64,000 nt of DNA from DOZZ01 sp963792655 (GTDB lineage: Bacteria; Acidobacteriota; Terriglobia; Bryobacterales; Bryobacteraceae): contig CAWBWU010000005.1 of NCBI GenBank assembly GCA_963792655.1, forward strand, positions 248,001 through 312,000, read 5' to 3'. This document shows positions 56,705-64,000 of the stretch, one piece after another (the first letter of the stretch is position 1; every line of letters starts with the position of its first letter). The notes under the pieces are model-generated. The model was given only the letters and a program-made list of their open reading frames with translations, was not told where the DNA came from and did no database searches. Made by a program: the position numbers and the translations under genes.

Positions 56705-57223
56705 CTATTTCGCGCCACGCATCGCGCGCAGTAGCTTGCTCGCCGACCACGACACCGTGGCGAAAAAACCGAGGAAGCTCAGGAGCAAGGTGACCATTCG
56801 GCGCTGGTCTGACAAATAGCGCGGAGTTGGACCCGCGATGCGCGGCGCGAACTCCTCTGCGACGAACAAATGGATCTGCGTTGGCTTCGGCAGCGCAGAG
56901 CCGTTAATCATCAGCACGGCGTATTCGCCGGGTTCTCGAATCTCCACCGGCAAAGTTCCGTTCGAGGCTTCAGGGCTCGCGCGCAGGAAGCCGTTGGCCT
57001 GGTTTCTGGCAAACTGTTGCAGATCGCTTTTGGAAAGCACAACCAGGCGCACTTTGCCTTCCGGAGAGATGCTTTGGAAGGTGCACTTCAACTGCATCGG
57101 AACATGCGTGACGGTGAAGTTGAACGGGCGCCATTCGGACGGCTGTATCTCGACCACGTCATTAGTCAGCACCACTTCGGGCACCGGAGCGGCGGCCAGC
57201 AACAGCCATAAAGCAAAAATCAT
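56705..57223 (-). CDS. Small secreted or membrane-anchored protein downstream of the amidohydrolase
   Basis: The 172-residue protein has a signal peptide (MIFALWLLLAAAPVPE), a beta-rich middle domain (about 20-125, NDVVEIQPSEWRPFNFTVTH) and one C-terminal helix (VTLLLSFLGFFATVSWSASK). It is probably anchored in the inner membrane with a periplasmic domain. In the sequence as given it is joined in frame to the amidohydrolase, but its own ATG overlaps the restored TGA stop of that gene by 4 bp (57220-57223), so it is a separate gene. Function unknown. Confidence 0.78.
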   Translation of the reverse strand: MIFALWLLLAAAPVPEVVLTNDVVEIQPSEWRPFNFTVTHVPMQLKCTFQSISPEGKVRLVVLSKSDLQQFARNQANGFLRASPEASNGTLPVEIREPGEYAVLMINGSALPKPTQIHLFVAEEFAPRIAGPTPRYLSDQRRMVTLLLSFLGFFATVSWSASKLLRAMRGAK

Positions 57224-58867
57224 GGTTGCCTGTAAACGATCTGTCCGCCGAGCACTGTCATGGTGACTCGGGTCTGCCAGATTTGTGACTGCGGGGACGG
57301 TCATGATGTCGTCCGAAAGCAAAACGAAGTCGGCCAGTTTGCCGGCTTCCAGCGAACCTTTGTCGTTTTCCTGGAAGGCCGCGTAGGCTGGCTCCCAGGT
57401 CCAACTTCGCAGGGCCTCTTCGCGGCTCATGCGCTGTGCGGGATACCAGCCGCCGGGCGGGTTCCCCGAATGATCTTGTCGTGTCACGGCGGAATAGAAA
57501 CCCCAGAGCGGATTAGGGTTCTCGACCGGAAAATCCGAACCGGAGGGCACATGCACGCCCGCTTTCATCAGCGTTTGCCAGGCGTAAGCACCAACGATGC
57601 GGTCGGCGCCGACGCGCGTTGCGGCCCACGGCATATCGCTCGTCGCGTGCGTAGGTTGCATCGACGCAATGATGGAATACTTCTTGAACAACTGGAAATC
57701 ATCAGGCGCGATGATCTGAGCATGTTCCACGCGAAAGCGGTGGTTGTTCGGGCCTTTCAGCACTGCGCCATAAGCGCTCAGAACATTATGATTGGCACGG
57801 TCGCCGATCGCGTGCGTGTTCACTTGAAACCCGGCTTCCAACGCTTCCGCGGCAATCTTGCGGATGAAGGCTTCATCGGAGATCACCAGACCGCGATTGC
57901 CCGGGTCATCTGAATAAGGAGCAAGCATCGCCGCGCCACGCGAGCCAAGCGCACCGTCGGCATACAACTTCACGCTGCGCAGCGTCAGAAACTCGCCGTT
58001 CTCCGGACCGCGCTGCCGGTACTTCTCCCACAGCGCTGTGTTGGACGGAGCAACGCCGAGCATCGCGTAGACACGCACCGGAAGTCTGTGATGAGCGATC
58101 AGATTCCGGTCCGCTGCGATCTCCATCTCACCCACGCCCGCGTCAGCAACGCTGGTCAGGCCGACGCGTGCGCACTCCCGCGCGGCGCGTTCCATTCGCC
58201 GTTCCATTTCAACCGGCGTCGGAGTGGGAACCTTCGATGCAACTAACGACTGTGCGACGTCGACCAGTACGCCCGCAGGTTTGCGGTCGGCTGTACGCAG
58301 CACTTTGCCGCCGGACGGATCAGGAGTGGCAGCGTTTACATCAGCGAGATCCAGCGCTTTCTGGTTGACCCAGATCGCGTGCCCATCCACGCGGCGCAGC
58401 AACACAGGATTGTTTGGCGCGGCCGCTGTCAACGATTCTTTCGTCGGGAACTGCTGACCGGCGAAAAGGTTCTGGTCCCAGCCGGAGCCACGAATCCACT
58501 CGCCCGGTTGATGCTGATTCGCTGCGTCGCGCACTTTAGCAGCGATTGCCGCTTCGGAACTCATCCCACGGAGGTCGAGTATTTCGAGAGCGTCGCCGAG
58601 CGACGCGAGATGCACATGGGCGTCGTAGAGCCCGGGGATGAGCGCTGCGCCATGTGCATCGATCGTTTGCGTTGTGGAACCGATGAAAGGAGCCGGATCG
58701 TCGCCAACATAAACGATTCGGTCCGCTTTGACCGCGATTGCGGACGCGCGGGGCTGCGCAGCGTTCTCGGTATAGATACGCGCGTGAGTCACTACTAAGT
58801 CCGCAGTCTTCTGTCCCGCTAAAGCCGCCGGCAGCAGCAGCGCCGCGAGCGCGGTCCGCTTGAACAT
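57220..58867 (-). CDS. YtcJ-like exported amidohydrolase, one frameshift near its 3' end
   Basis: The protein of about 548 residues has a signal peptide (LAALLLPAALAG) and YtcJ-type amidohydrolase motifs: LIPGLYDAHVHLASLGDALE, GEWIRGSGWDQ, DGHAIWVNQKALD, SVKLYADGALGSRGAAMLAP, NTHAIGDRAN, VEHAQI and PSGSDFPVENPNPLWGF. Near 57293-57296 (GGGG on the plus strand) one extra base shifts the frame. Removing it gives the expected family ending QSQIWQTRVTMTVLGGQIVY and a TGA at 57220-57222. Without the repair the gene appears as a 720-residue fusion. Substrate unknown. Confidence 0.88.
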
Positions 58868-58904
58868 GGAGTCAGTATAGCGGGAGGGGGTAAGATGGAT
58901 TCAA

Positions 58905-59816
58905 ATGGAACAGAGTCTGCCAATGACCGGCGGGATCGATCGCGCCGCCTGGAAAAGCGCAGTTAGCTGGACAGCGGCCGTATTGATCGCGATCGTATTT
59001 CTCGTCGCCGGATTGTGGAAGGTGACTGATCCGATTGGCGCCGGTGTGCGTCTCGCTCAGGCCAAAGTGCCCCAGAACTTAAGCGTGCTCTCGGCAATTC
59101 TGCTGGGCACCGTCGAGACACTGGCAGGCGTACTCGTTCTGATTCCTCGATACCGGCGGTGGGGCAGCATCCTTGCGACACTGCTGCTCTTCGTTTTCAT
59201 GGTTTACATTGCATTCTTCTACAACGATTTGCGCGGGCAGGAATGCAGTTGCTTTCCGTGGGTGAAGCGAGCGGTGGGTCCGGGTTTCTTCATCGGCGAC
59301 GCGATCATGATGGCGCTGGCGATTGCAGCCGGCCTCTGGACGCGCAGACCTTCCGGTCTCCGCACGCCCGCACTAATCCTCGCCGGGGTGGCGCTGGTTG
59401 CGGGTATCTCTTTCGGCGCTTCGCAGATGATGCAGCATGGTACGCCCGCTCCCGCGAGCGTGATGGTGGATGGCAAACCTTATTCGCTCGAACAGGGCAA
59501 GGTTTTTGTGTACTACTTCGATCCGGAATGTTTGCATTGCCTGGATGCGGGACGGCGGATGTCGAAGTTGAATTGGGGCGATACCAAGTTTGTCGGTGTT
59601 CCGATTGTCAGACCTTATCTAGCTAAAGGCTTTATGGAACACGCCGGATTACACGGTGTAGTTTCCACCGATGTCGACCTGCTCAAGAAGACTTTTCCGT
59701 TTACTTCCGCGCCAGCAGGTGTGGCAATTGAGAACGGTCACGAAGTACAGTTCATTCCGGCGATGGACGAACCGGAGCCCGAAACAACTTTGCGCAAGCT
59801 GAATTTCGCCAAGTAA
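58905..59816 (+). CDS. DoxX/MauE-like membrane protein with thioredoxin-like domain
   Basis: The 303-residue protein has four hydrophobic helices (about 22-160), as in MauE/DoxX electron-carrier proteins, with a loop pair QECSCFPW. A C-terminal periplasmic thioredoxin-like domain (about 185-303) contains VYYFDPECLHCLDAGR. The CSC and CxxC cysteines could form a disulfide relay across the membrane. Start ATG 58905; a second ATG six codons on is possible. It is 24 bp before nuoA and may be cotranscribed. Partner unknown. Confidence 0.82.
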   Translation: MEQSLPMTGGIDRAAWKSAVSWTAAVLIAIVFLVAGLWKVTDPIGAGVRLAQAKVPQNLSVLSAILLGTVETLAGVLVLIPRYRRWGSILATLLLFVFMVYIAFFYNDLRGQECSCFPWVKRAVGPGFFIGDAIMMALAIAAGLWTRRPSGLRTPALILAGVALVAGISFGASQMMQHGTPAPASVMVDGKPYSLEQGKVFVYYFDPECLHCLDAGRRMSKLNWGDTKFVGVPIVRPYLAKGFMEHAGLHGVVSTDVDLLKKTFPFTSAPAGVAIENGHEVQFIPAMDEPEPETTLRKLNFAK

Positions 59817-59840
59817 TCTCAGCTTCGCCCTTACAAATCT

Positions 59841-60197
59841 ATGCCCGCAGAGTATCGCCCGATATTTCTGTTCCTGATTCTCGCGTTGGCCCTGCCCGTG
59901 CTGTCTCTGCTTATGCTGCGGTTAGTCAGACCGTCATCGCCTTCGAAGACAAAGCAAGAGCCCTATGAGTGCGGGATTGAACCTGTATCTAGTGCACGCG
60001 GCAGGTATACAGTTCGTTTCTATCTGCTGGCTATTTTGTTTGTGGTCTTTGAAGCGGAAACCGTATTTTTATTTCCGTGGGCGGTTCGGTATCGCGTGCT
60101 GGGATGGTTCGGCCTGGCAGAAGCCACAGTGTTTCTCGGCGTTCTCGTAGTCGGATATCTCTGGGCTTGGAAAAAGGGTGCATTCGAATGGATTTAA
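59841..60197 (+). CDS. nuoA: NADH-quinone oxidoreductase subunit A, orphan copy
   Basis: The 118-residue membrane protein has three helices and the NuoA signature EPYECGIEP followed by RYTVRFYLLAILFVVFEAET and FLFPWAV. NuoA is a membrane-arm subunit of complex I near the quinone site. The usual nuoB does not follow; the next gene is a secreted TIGR03437-type protein overlapping its end by 10 bp. It may be the only nuoA or a dispersed copy; the rest of complex I must lie elsewhere. Confidence 0.93.
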   Translation: MPAEYRPIFLFLILALALPVLSLLMLRLVRPSSPSKTKQEPYECGIEPVSSARGRYTVRFYLLAILFVVFEAETVFLFPWAVRYRVLGWFGLAEATVFLGVLVVGYLWAWKKGAFEWI

Positions 60198-61921
60198 GAC
60201 GCAAACTTACGGTTACTACTTTATTTCTCGCGACGAGTGGACTGCTCGCCGCAGCACCGATCTTGCGGTTGTCACAAACAACGATTGGTCCCGTCGGCAT
60301 CAGCACCGGGACAACCGGAACGGCGCAGACCATCTACGCCTATAACATCGGCGACGGCACGCTCAACATTACTTCGTCTACTACTTCGCCGTGGCTGTCA
60401 TCGTCGGTAGGTTCACCGGTACCTTGTCCCTCGGGCATCGGATCGGGAACGTGTGTTCCGATTCAGGTAGCCCTCAACACTTCCGCTTTAGCGAACGGCA
60501 CTTACACTGACTTTGTCACGGTGAGTGATCCTCATGCCGTGGACGCACCGCAGACAGTAGCCGTCACCGTAGTCGCAGGCGGCGTTCCTTCGTCACTGGA
60601 CCTCTATGTCAGCCCGAACAACGGCGGCGCCACGATCAAGAGCACCACGCAGACCGTTACCGTTCAGACCCGGAGCGCCACCAATGCAGTCGCCAGCACG
60701 CAATCGGGCGGCAACTGGCTTTCCGTAACAGGCGGCGGTAGCTTTGGCTTCTTCTCTCCGTTCCAGGTGACCGGTACTTCTCAACCGGGCCAGGCGGTGG
60801 GTGACTATAACGGTACTGTCACGTTCAGCGGGTCATCCTATGCTCCCGACAACACGGCGTTGCCGGTCCACCTGCATATAACCTCGCAACCGATCCTGCA
60901 ACTCACAGGCACCCAACCGTCGCTTTCGGCGGTGCAAGGCTCCTCTGCGACGACCAGCAACCTGATGTTCCAGAACATTGGAACGGGGAACGCGGCAATC
61001 ACCGGTGTCACCACCAACGGCGGCTTCCTGACTGCAACCGTAACGGACAATTCCAATGTCGCTATTACGGCAACGCCAGGCTCTCTTGCGCCCGGAACCT
61101 ACACAGGCTCAGTAACTCTCACCAGCAATTCGGCGAATCCGATTACAGTACCGGTAATGTTTACGGTGCGCGCGACATCCGCGCCGGCAGCGTTCTTCGG
61201 CGGAGTTGTCGATAACGCAGTTGGCACAACCACTGTTGCGCCGGGCGACATCGCTTCGATCTATGGCGATCAGTTCACCAATCAGTCGGCTGCTCCGGCC
61301 ACAACTCTTCCCTTACCTACTGTGCTCGGCCAAACCCGGGTATTAGTCAATGGCGTGCCCGCGCCGCTGTACTACGCCTCTAACGGACAGATTAACTTCG
61401 AGGTCCCGATTGCGACTACTCCGGGACTGGCGACAGTAACGGTAGAACGCAACGGTCAGACTGGTAACCAGGTGACGGTCAATGTACAGGCACGTGCGCC
61501 GCGCATTCTGAATTTCCAGCCACCTTACAACACGACGCCGATCATCGTGAATCAGGATGGTTCGGTAGCGGTGACGGGTCCCACGGTACTTCCGAGTCAT
61601 GCTGCCAAGTTAGGCGATACTCTCACCATCTATATGATCGGGCTTGGCTCCACTAACCCGGTGGTTGCGGATGGCGTGGGCGCGCCGGCGGCAGAACCTC
61701 TCGCGCGTGTGGACAGTCCCGTGACTGTCACGATGGGCGGCGGCTTTACGAAAACGGTGACACCTCCGGTGCTGTTTGCCGGCCTGACTCCGAACTTCGT
61801 CGGCCTCTATCAAGTGAACTTCACGATTCCGCAGGATGCGCCTGTCGGCACTCACATTCCGCTGATGGTTGCGGTGGGTGGCGCCAGCAGCAATCCCGTG
61901 TACATCGATATTACGCAGTAA
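60188..61921 (+). CDS. Secreted BACON/TIGR03437-like surface protein
   Basis: The 577-residue protein has a signal peptide (about 1-23), several immunoglobulin-like beta repeats (about 25-360, each with GNAAITGVTTNGG- or GTYTGSVTLTSN-like ends) and a C-terminal Solibacter-type domain from about 365: GGVVDNAVGTTTVAPGDIAS, GVPAPLYYASNGQINFEVPI, GLGSTNP and VGLYQVNFTIPQDAPVG. Such proteins are very numerous in Solibacter-like genomes and are probably surface adhesins or binding proteins. Start ATG 60188, inside the nuoA end. A terminator follows. Confidence 0.9.
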   Translation: MDLRRKLTVTTLFLATSGLLAAAPILRLSQTTIGPVGISTGTTGTAQTIYAYNIGDGTLNITSSTTSPWLSSSVGSPVPCPSGIGSGTCVPIQVALNTSALANGTYTDFVTVSDPHAVDAPQTVAVTVVAGGVPSSLDLYVSPNNGGATIKSTTQTVTVQTRSATNAVASTQSGGNWLSVTGGGSFGFFSPFQVTGTSQPGQAVGDYNGTVTFSGSSYAPDNTALPVHLHITSQPILQLTGTQPSLSAVQGSSATTSNLMFQNIGTGNAAITGVTTNGGFLTATVTDNSNVAITATPGSLAPGTYTGSVTLTSNSANPITVPVMFTVRATSAPAAFFGGVVDNAVGTTTVAPGDIASIYGDQFTNQSAAPATTLPLPTVLGQTRVLVNGVPAPLYYASNGQINFEVPIATTPGLATVTVERNGQTGNQVTVNVQARAPRILNFQPPYNTTPIIVNQDGSVAVTGPTVLPSHAAKLGDTLTIYMIGLGSTNPVVADGVGAPAAEPLARVDSPVTVTMGGGFTKTVTPPVLFAGLTPNFVGLYQVNFTIPQDAPVGTHIPLMVAVGGASSNPVYIDITQ

Positions 61922-61937
61922 CTAAGTCGCGCGGTTC

Positions 61938-61977
61938 AAAGGGCGCAATCGCGGAGTTCGCGGTTGCGCCCTTTTTG
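61938..61977 (+). terminator. Intrinsic terminator after the TIGR03437-type gene
   Basis: A 13-bp stem with one wobble pair (GGGCGCAATCGCG with CGCGGTTGCGCCC) extended by A-T pairs, with a 6-base loop, is followed by TTTTTGTTT. It lies 17 bp after the stop codon and also just beyond the stop of the convergent kinase gene (61983). Confidence 0.92.
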
Positions 61978-61982
61978 TTTGC

Positions 61983-63524
61983 CTAAGTGCCGGCGTTCTC
62001 GCGGCGTTCGGCGCTGGCATCGAGCACCATGCGCACCTTCTGCAAGAGCTGGTTCGGCGTAAACGGCTTCTGGAGAAAATCCAGATTGGCGATCGAACGC
62101 GTTCGCTGAATGGAACGGTCGGTATAGCCGGACATACACAAAACACCAATACCTGGCCGGCTACGACGCATCCGCTTCGCTACTTCCGCGCCGCCCATCT
62201 GCGGCATCACCAGGTCAGTAATCAGCAGGTGAATAGTGCCATCGTAGTTGCGCGCGTGATGGATTGCTTCGACGCCGCTCGATGCCATGAGCACGCGGTA
62301 TCCGCGCCGCTCGAGGGTAGCCAAAACCAGTTTGCGCACGGCTTCTTCGTCTTCCACCACCAGCACCGTCTCGTAGCAGCTATTGGTAGCAGAAGACGGC
62401 AGTTCTTCCGCGGCTTCGGAGTCCCCCGCGGGCAATACTTCCGCCGAATCTACTCGAGGCAAATAGACCTTCACCGAAGTCCCGCGTCCGGGTTCGCTAT
62501 AGAGGTCGATCGAGCCACCGCTCTGCTTGAGAATTCCGTGCACGGTAGACAGCCCGAGCCCCGTTCCCTGCCCTTTGCCCTTGGTGGTGAAGAACGGATC
62601 AAACACTTGCTCGGCGGTCTTGGGATCCATACCCACGCCCGTATCGGTGACGGCCAGCATCACGTATTGACCAGCCTTGGCCGGCATGCGGGTGGTGAGA
62701 TTCGCGTCATCCAATTCAACGTTGGAAGTTTCGATCACGAGCGTGCCACCGTTGGCCATCGCGTCGCGCGCGTTGACCACCAGGTTCATGATGATCTGTT
62801 CAATCTGGCCTAAGTCCGCGTGCACAGCACCCGCATCCGGGGCCTGCTCCAGGCGCACGTCGATGTGTTCGCCGATCAGACGCCGCAGCATCGGACTCAG
62901 ATCGTTCACAACTTCGTTCAGGTTGAGAACGCGCGGCTGGAGTTCCTGACGCCGGCTGTACGCAAGCAGTTGCCTGGTCAATCCCGCGGCACGATCGCTG
63001 GCCTTCAGCAACTGTTCCATCGCCGACTGATCGTGCTCCGAAAGACCTGGCATCAAGAGCTGCCCGTAGCCGGAAATGATGGTCAGCAAGTTGTTGAAGT
63101 CGTGCGCGATGCCTCCCGCCAGCATGCCCACCGACTCCAACTTCTTCGACTGGCGCAGTTGCTCTTCAAGTGTCTGGCGCCCGGTTGCGCTCAGGGGCAT
63201 GAGCACCAACGCAGGCTGATCCTGATAATTCGTCGCGGACATCGAAACGTCGACAGAGGCCGTCGAGCCATCCCGGCAGCGCACCACCCAGCCGAGCAGT
63301 TCGTACATGTCGGGCTTGGCGCTCCCGACTGCGGAATTGAAGCGCTTGATGTCGCGGTCCTGCAACAAATCTTCCACCCGCAGGCCAAGGAACTCCTTGC
63401 GCGAATACTTCAGTTGACCCACTGCCGCATCGTTCACAAACAGAAAACGGTGGTCGTCTCGGCGAACGACCCATACAGGCTCGGGGAGCGCATTCAGCAG
63501 TTGAGTGGCAATGGATAGAGGCAA
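61983..63524 (-). CDS. PAS-containing hybrid histidine kinase with C-terminal receiver
   Basis: The 513-residue protein has an N-terminal PAS domain (about 8-115, RRDDHRFLFVNDAAVGQLKY), a HisKA-type domain with phospho-His in GGIAHDFNNLLTII (about 140), an HATPase (NLVVNARDAM, DTGVGM, GTGLGLSTV) and a receiver (VLVVEDEEAVRKL, LLITDLVMPQMGG with the acceptor Asp, LQKPF). It has no membrane segment. The start is TTG at 63524, seven bases after AGGAAAC. It starts 7 bp after the HD-GYP gene stop, so the two are cotranscribed and may be functionally linked. Confidence 0.92.
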   Translation of the reverse strand: MPLSIATQLLNALPEPVWVVRRDDHRFLFVNDAAVGQLKYSRKEFLGLRVEDLLQDRDIKRFNSAVGSAKPDMYELLGWVVRCRDGSTASVDVSMSATNYQDQPALVLMPLSATGRQTLEEQLRQSKKLESVGMLAGGIAHDFNNLLTIISGYGQLLMPGLSEHDQSAMEQLLKASDRAAGLTRQLLAYSRRQELQPRVLNLNEVVNDLSPMLRRLIGEHIDVRLEQAPDAGAVHADLGQIEQIIMNLVVNARDAMANGGTLVIETSNVELDDANLTTRMPAKAGQYVMLAVTDTGVGMDPKTAEQVFDPFFTTKGKGQGTGLGLSTVHGILKQSGGSIDLYSEPGRGTSVKVYLPRVDSAEVLPAGDSEAAEELPSSATNSCYETVLVVEDEEAVRKLVLATLERRGYRVLMASSGVEAIHHARNYDGTIHLLITDLVMPQMGGAEVAKRMRRSRPGIGVLCMSGYTDRSIQRTRSIANLDFLQKPFTPNQLLQKVRMVLDASAERRENAGT

Positions 63525-63531
63525 GAGTTTC

Positions 63532-64000
63532 CTAGGTTAATGAGCCGATTGCTCGAAGATCGGCGGTCCGGTCGCGGCCGCTTATAGTGCACTCGCGAAT
63601 CGTGTCCCAAACGGAGAGTGGGATCGTAAGAAAACGGTCGACAACCTCGGGATCAAACTGAGTTCCTGCGTGCCGCTGAATTTCGTCGCGGGCCTCCTGA
63701 GTAGAACGGGGTCGCTGATACGGGCGCGCGGAGGTGATGGCGTCCAGCGTGTCAGCGACGGAGAACACCCGCGCGCCGAGCGGAATCTCAAGCCCTCGCA
63801 AGTTGCGCGGATAGCCCGTGCCGTCAAACTTCTCGTGATGCGCCAGAACGATGTTCGCTGCGCCCTTGAGCGATGGGACGCCTTCCACGATCCAGCCGCC
63901 GATCAGCGGGTGCTGCCGCATCTCCGTCCACTCTTCCGCGGTGAGTGCGCCGGGCTTGAGCAGGATCGAGTCAGAGATTCCGATCTTGCCGATGTCGTGA
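63532..64000 (-). CDS. HD-GYP domain protein, 5' end outside the window
   Basis: The visible 155 C-terminal residues contain the HD-GYP signature: HDIGKIGISDSILLKPG at the right edge, RQHPLIGG, LAHHEKFDGTGYPRNLRG and ARVFSVADTLDAITSARPYQ. HD-GYP proteins hydrolyse cyclic di-GMP to GMP or pGpG with a di- or tri-iron site; the His, Asp and GYP residues seen here are intact, so activity is plausible. The N-terminal sensory or receiver part and the start codon lie beyond 64000. It is directly upstream of the PAS kinase. Confidence 0.9.
   Translation of the reverse strand, partial: HDIGKIGISDSILLKPGALTAEEWTEMRQHPLIGGWIVEGVPSLKGAANIVLAHHEKFDGTGYPRNLRGLEIPLGARVFSVADTLDAITSARPYQRPRSTQEARDEIQRHAGTQFDPEVVDRFLTIPLSVWDTIRECTISGRDRTADLRAIGSLT

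Overview
The window looks like chromosomal DNA of a soil acidobacterium, most likely of the Solibacteres/Bryobacterales type. This is inferred from gene content: Planctomycete/Solibacter-type CxxCH proteins paired with DUF1501 or DUF1552 partners, a Solibacter-style protein with TIGR03437-like features, an acidobacterial VWFA protein, FecR/DUF6600 and PEP-CTERM proteins, many twin-arginine leaders, and GC-rich coding bias. No prophage, insertion sequence, CRISPR array or rRNA was seen. Genes are dense and no gap reaches 300 bp.

Layout. 1-5.3 kb: a truncated membrane protein, a small ABM-like protein, and a three-gene phosphorelay (hybrid kinase, stand-alone HPt, metallo-beta-lactamase fused to a receiver), then a TMEM175-type channel. 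5.3-10.2 kb: a 27-bp-arm inverted repeat and a PSD1/DUF1501 pair broken by many one-base indels that look like consensus errors. 10.2-14.0 kb: a DedA-rhodanese protein with an in-frame UGA in its Cys-x-Cys loop (candidate selenoprotein), an MFS-acyltransferase fusion, and two YkgJ-type Cys-cluster proteins. 14.9-27.4 kb: a leftward exopolysaccharide operon (export protein, tyrosine autokinase, CapK-like ligase, DUF362 protein, flippase, heparinase-like protein, two glycosyltransferases, polymerase/ligase). 27.5-29.9 kb: a divergent TPR-like protein and second O-antigen ligase. 30-40.7 kb: secreted VWA, Tyr/Gly-rich, PEP-CTERM and FecR/DUF6600 Gln-rich proteins mixed with tdh, a TIM-barrel protein, DinB, FkbM methyltransferase, xseA and modA. 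41-42.7 kb: rplU-rpmA-obg. 42.7-49.4 kb: msrB, an NHL-type protein, a HicB-like protein and a DUF1592-DUF1552-nucleoside hydrolase operon. 49.5-54.1 kb: clpC, a LolD-type ATPase and an amidohydrolase. 54.2-56.4 kb: tRNA-Arg, a DUF433/DUF5615 toxin-antitoxin pair and class II DAHP synthase. 56.4-64 kb: a second amidohydrolase with a small membrane partner, a DoxX/MauE-thioredoxin-like protein, an orphan nuoA, a TIGR03437-like protein and a kinase/HD-GYP pair.

How it fits together. The central block builds and exports a surface polysaccharide, with secreted and surface proteins around it. The phosphorelay and the HD-GYP/kinase pair are the visible signalling systems. The most notable candidate is the UGA in the DedA-rhodanese gene at 10362-10364, which is followed by a hairpin of bacterial SECIS geometry. 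Frameshifts cluster in two patches (0.2-10 kb and 43.8-47.6 kb) plus isolated sites near 38.45 and 57.29 kb. Most can be repaired by removing one base, so the affected genes are probably intact in the organism.
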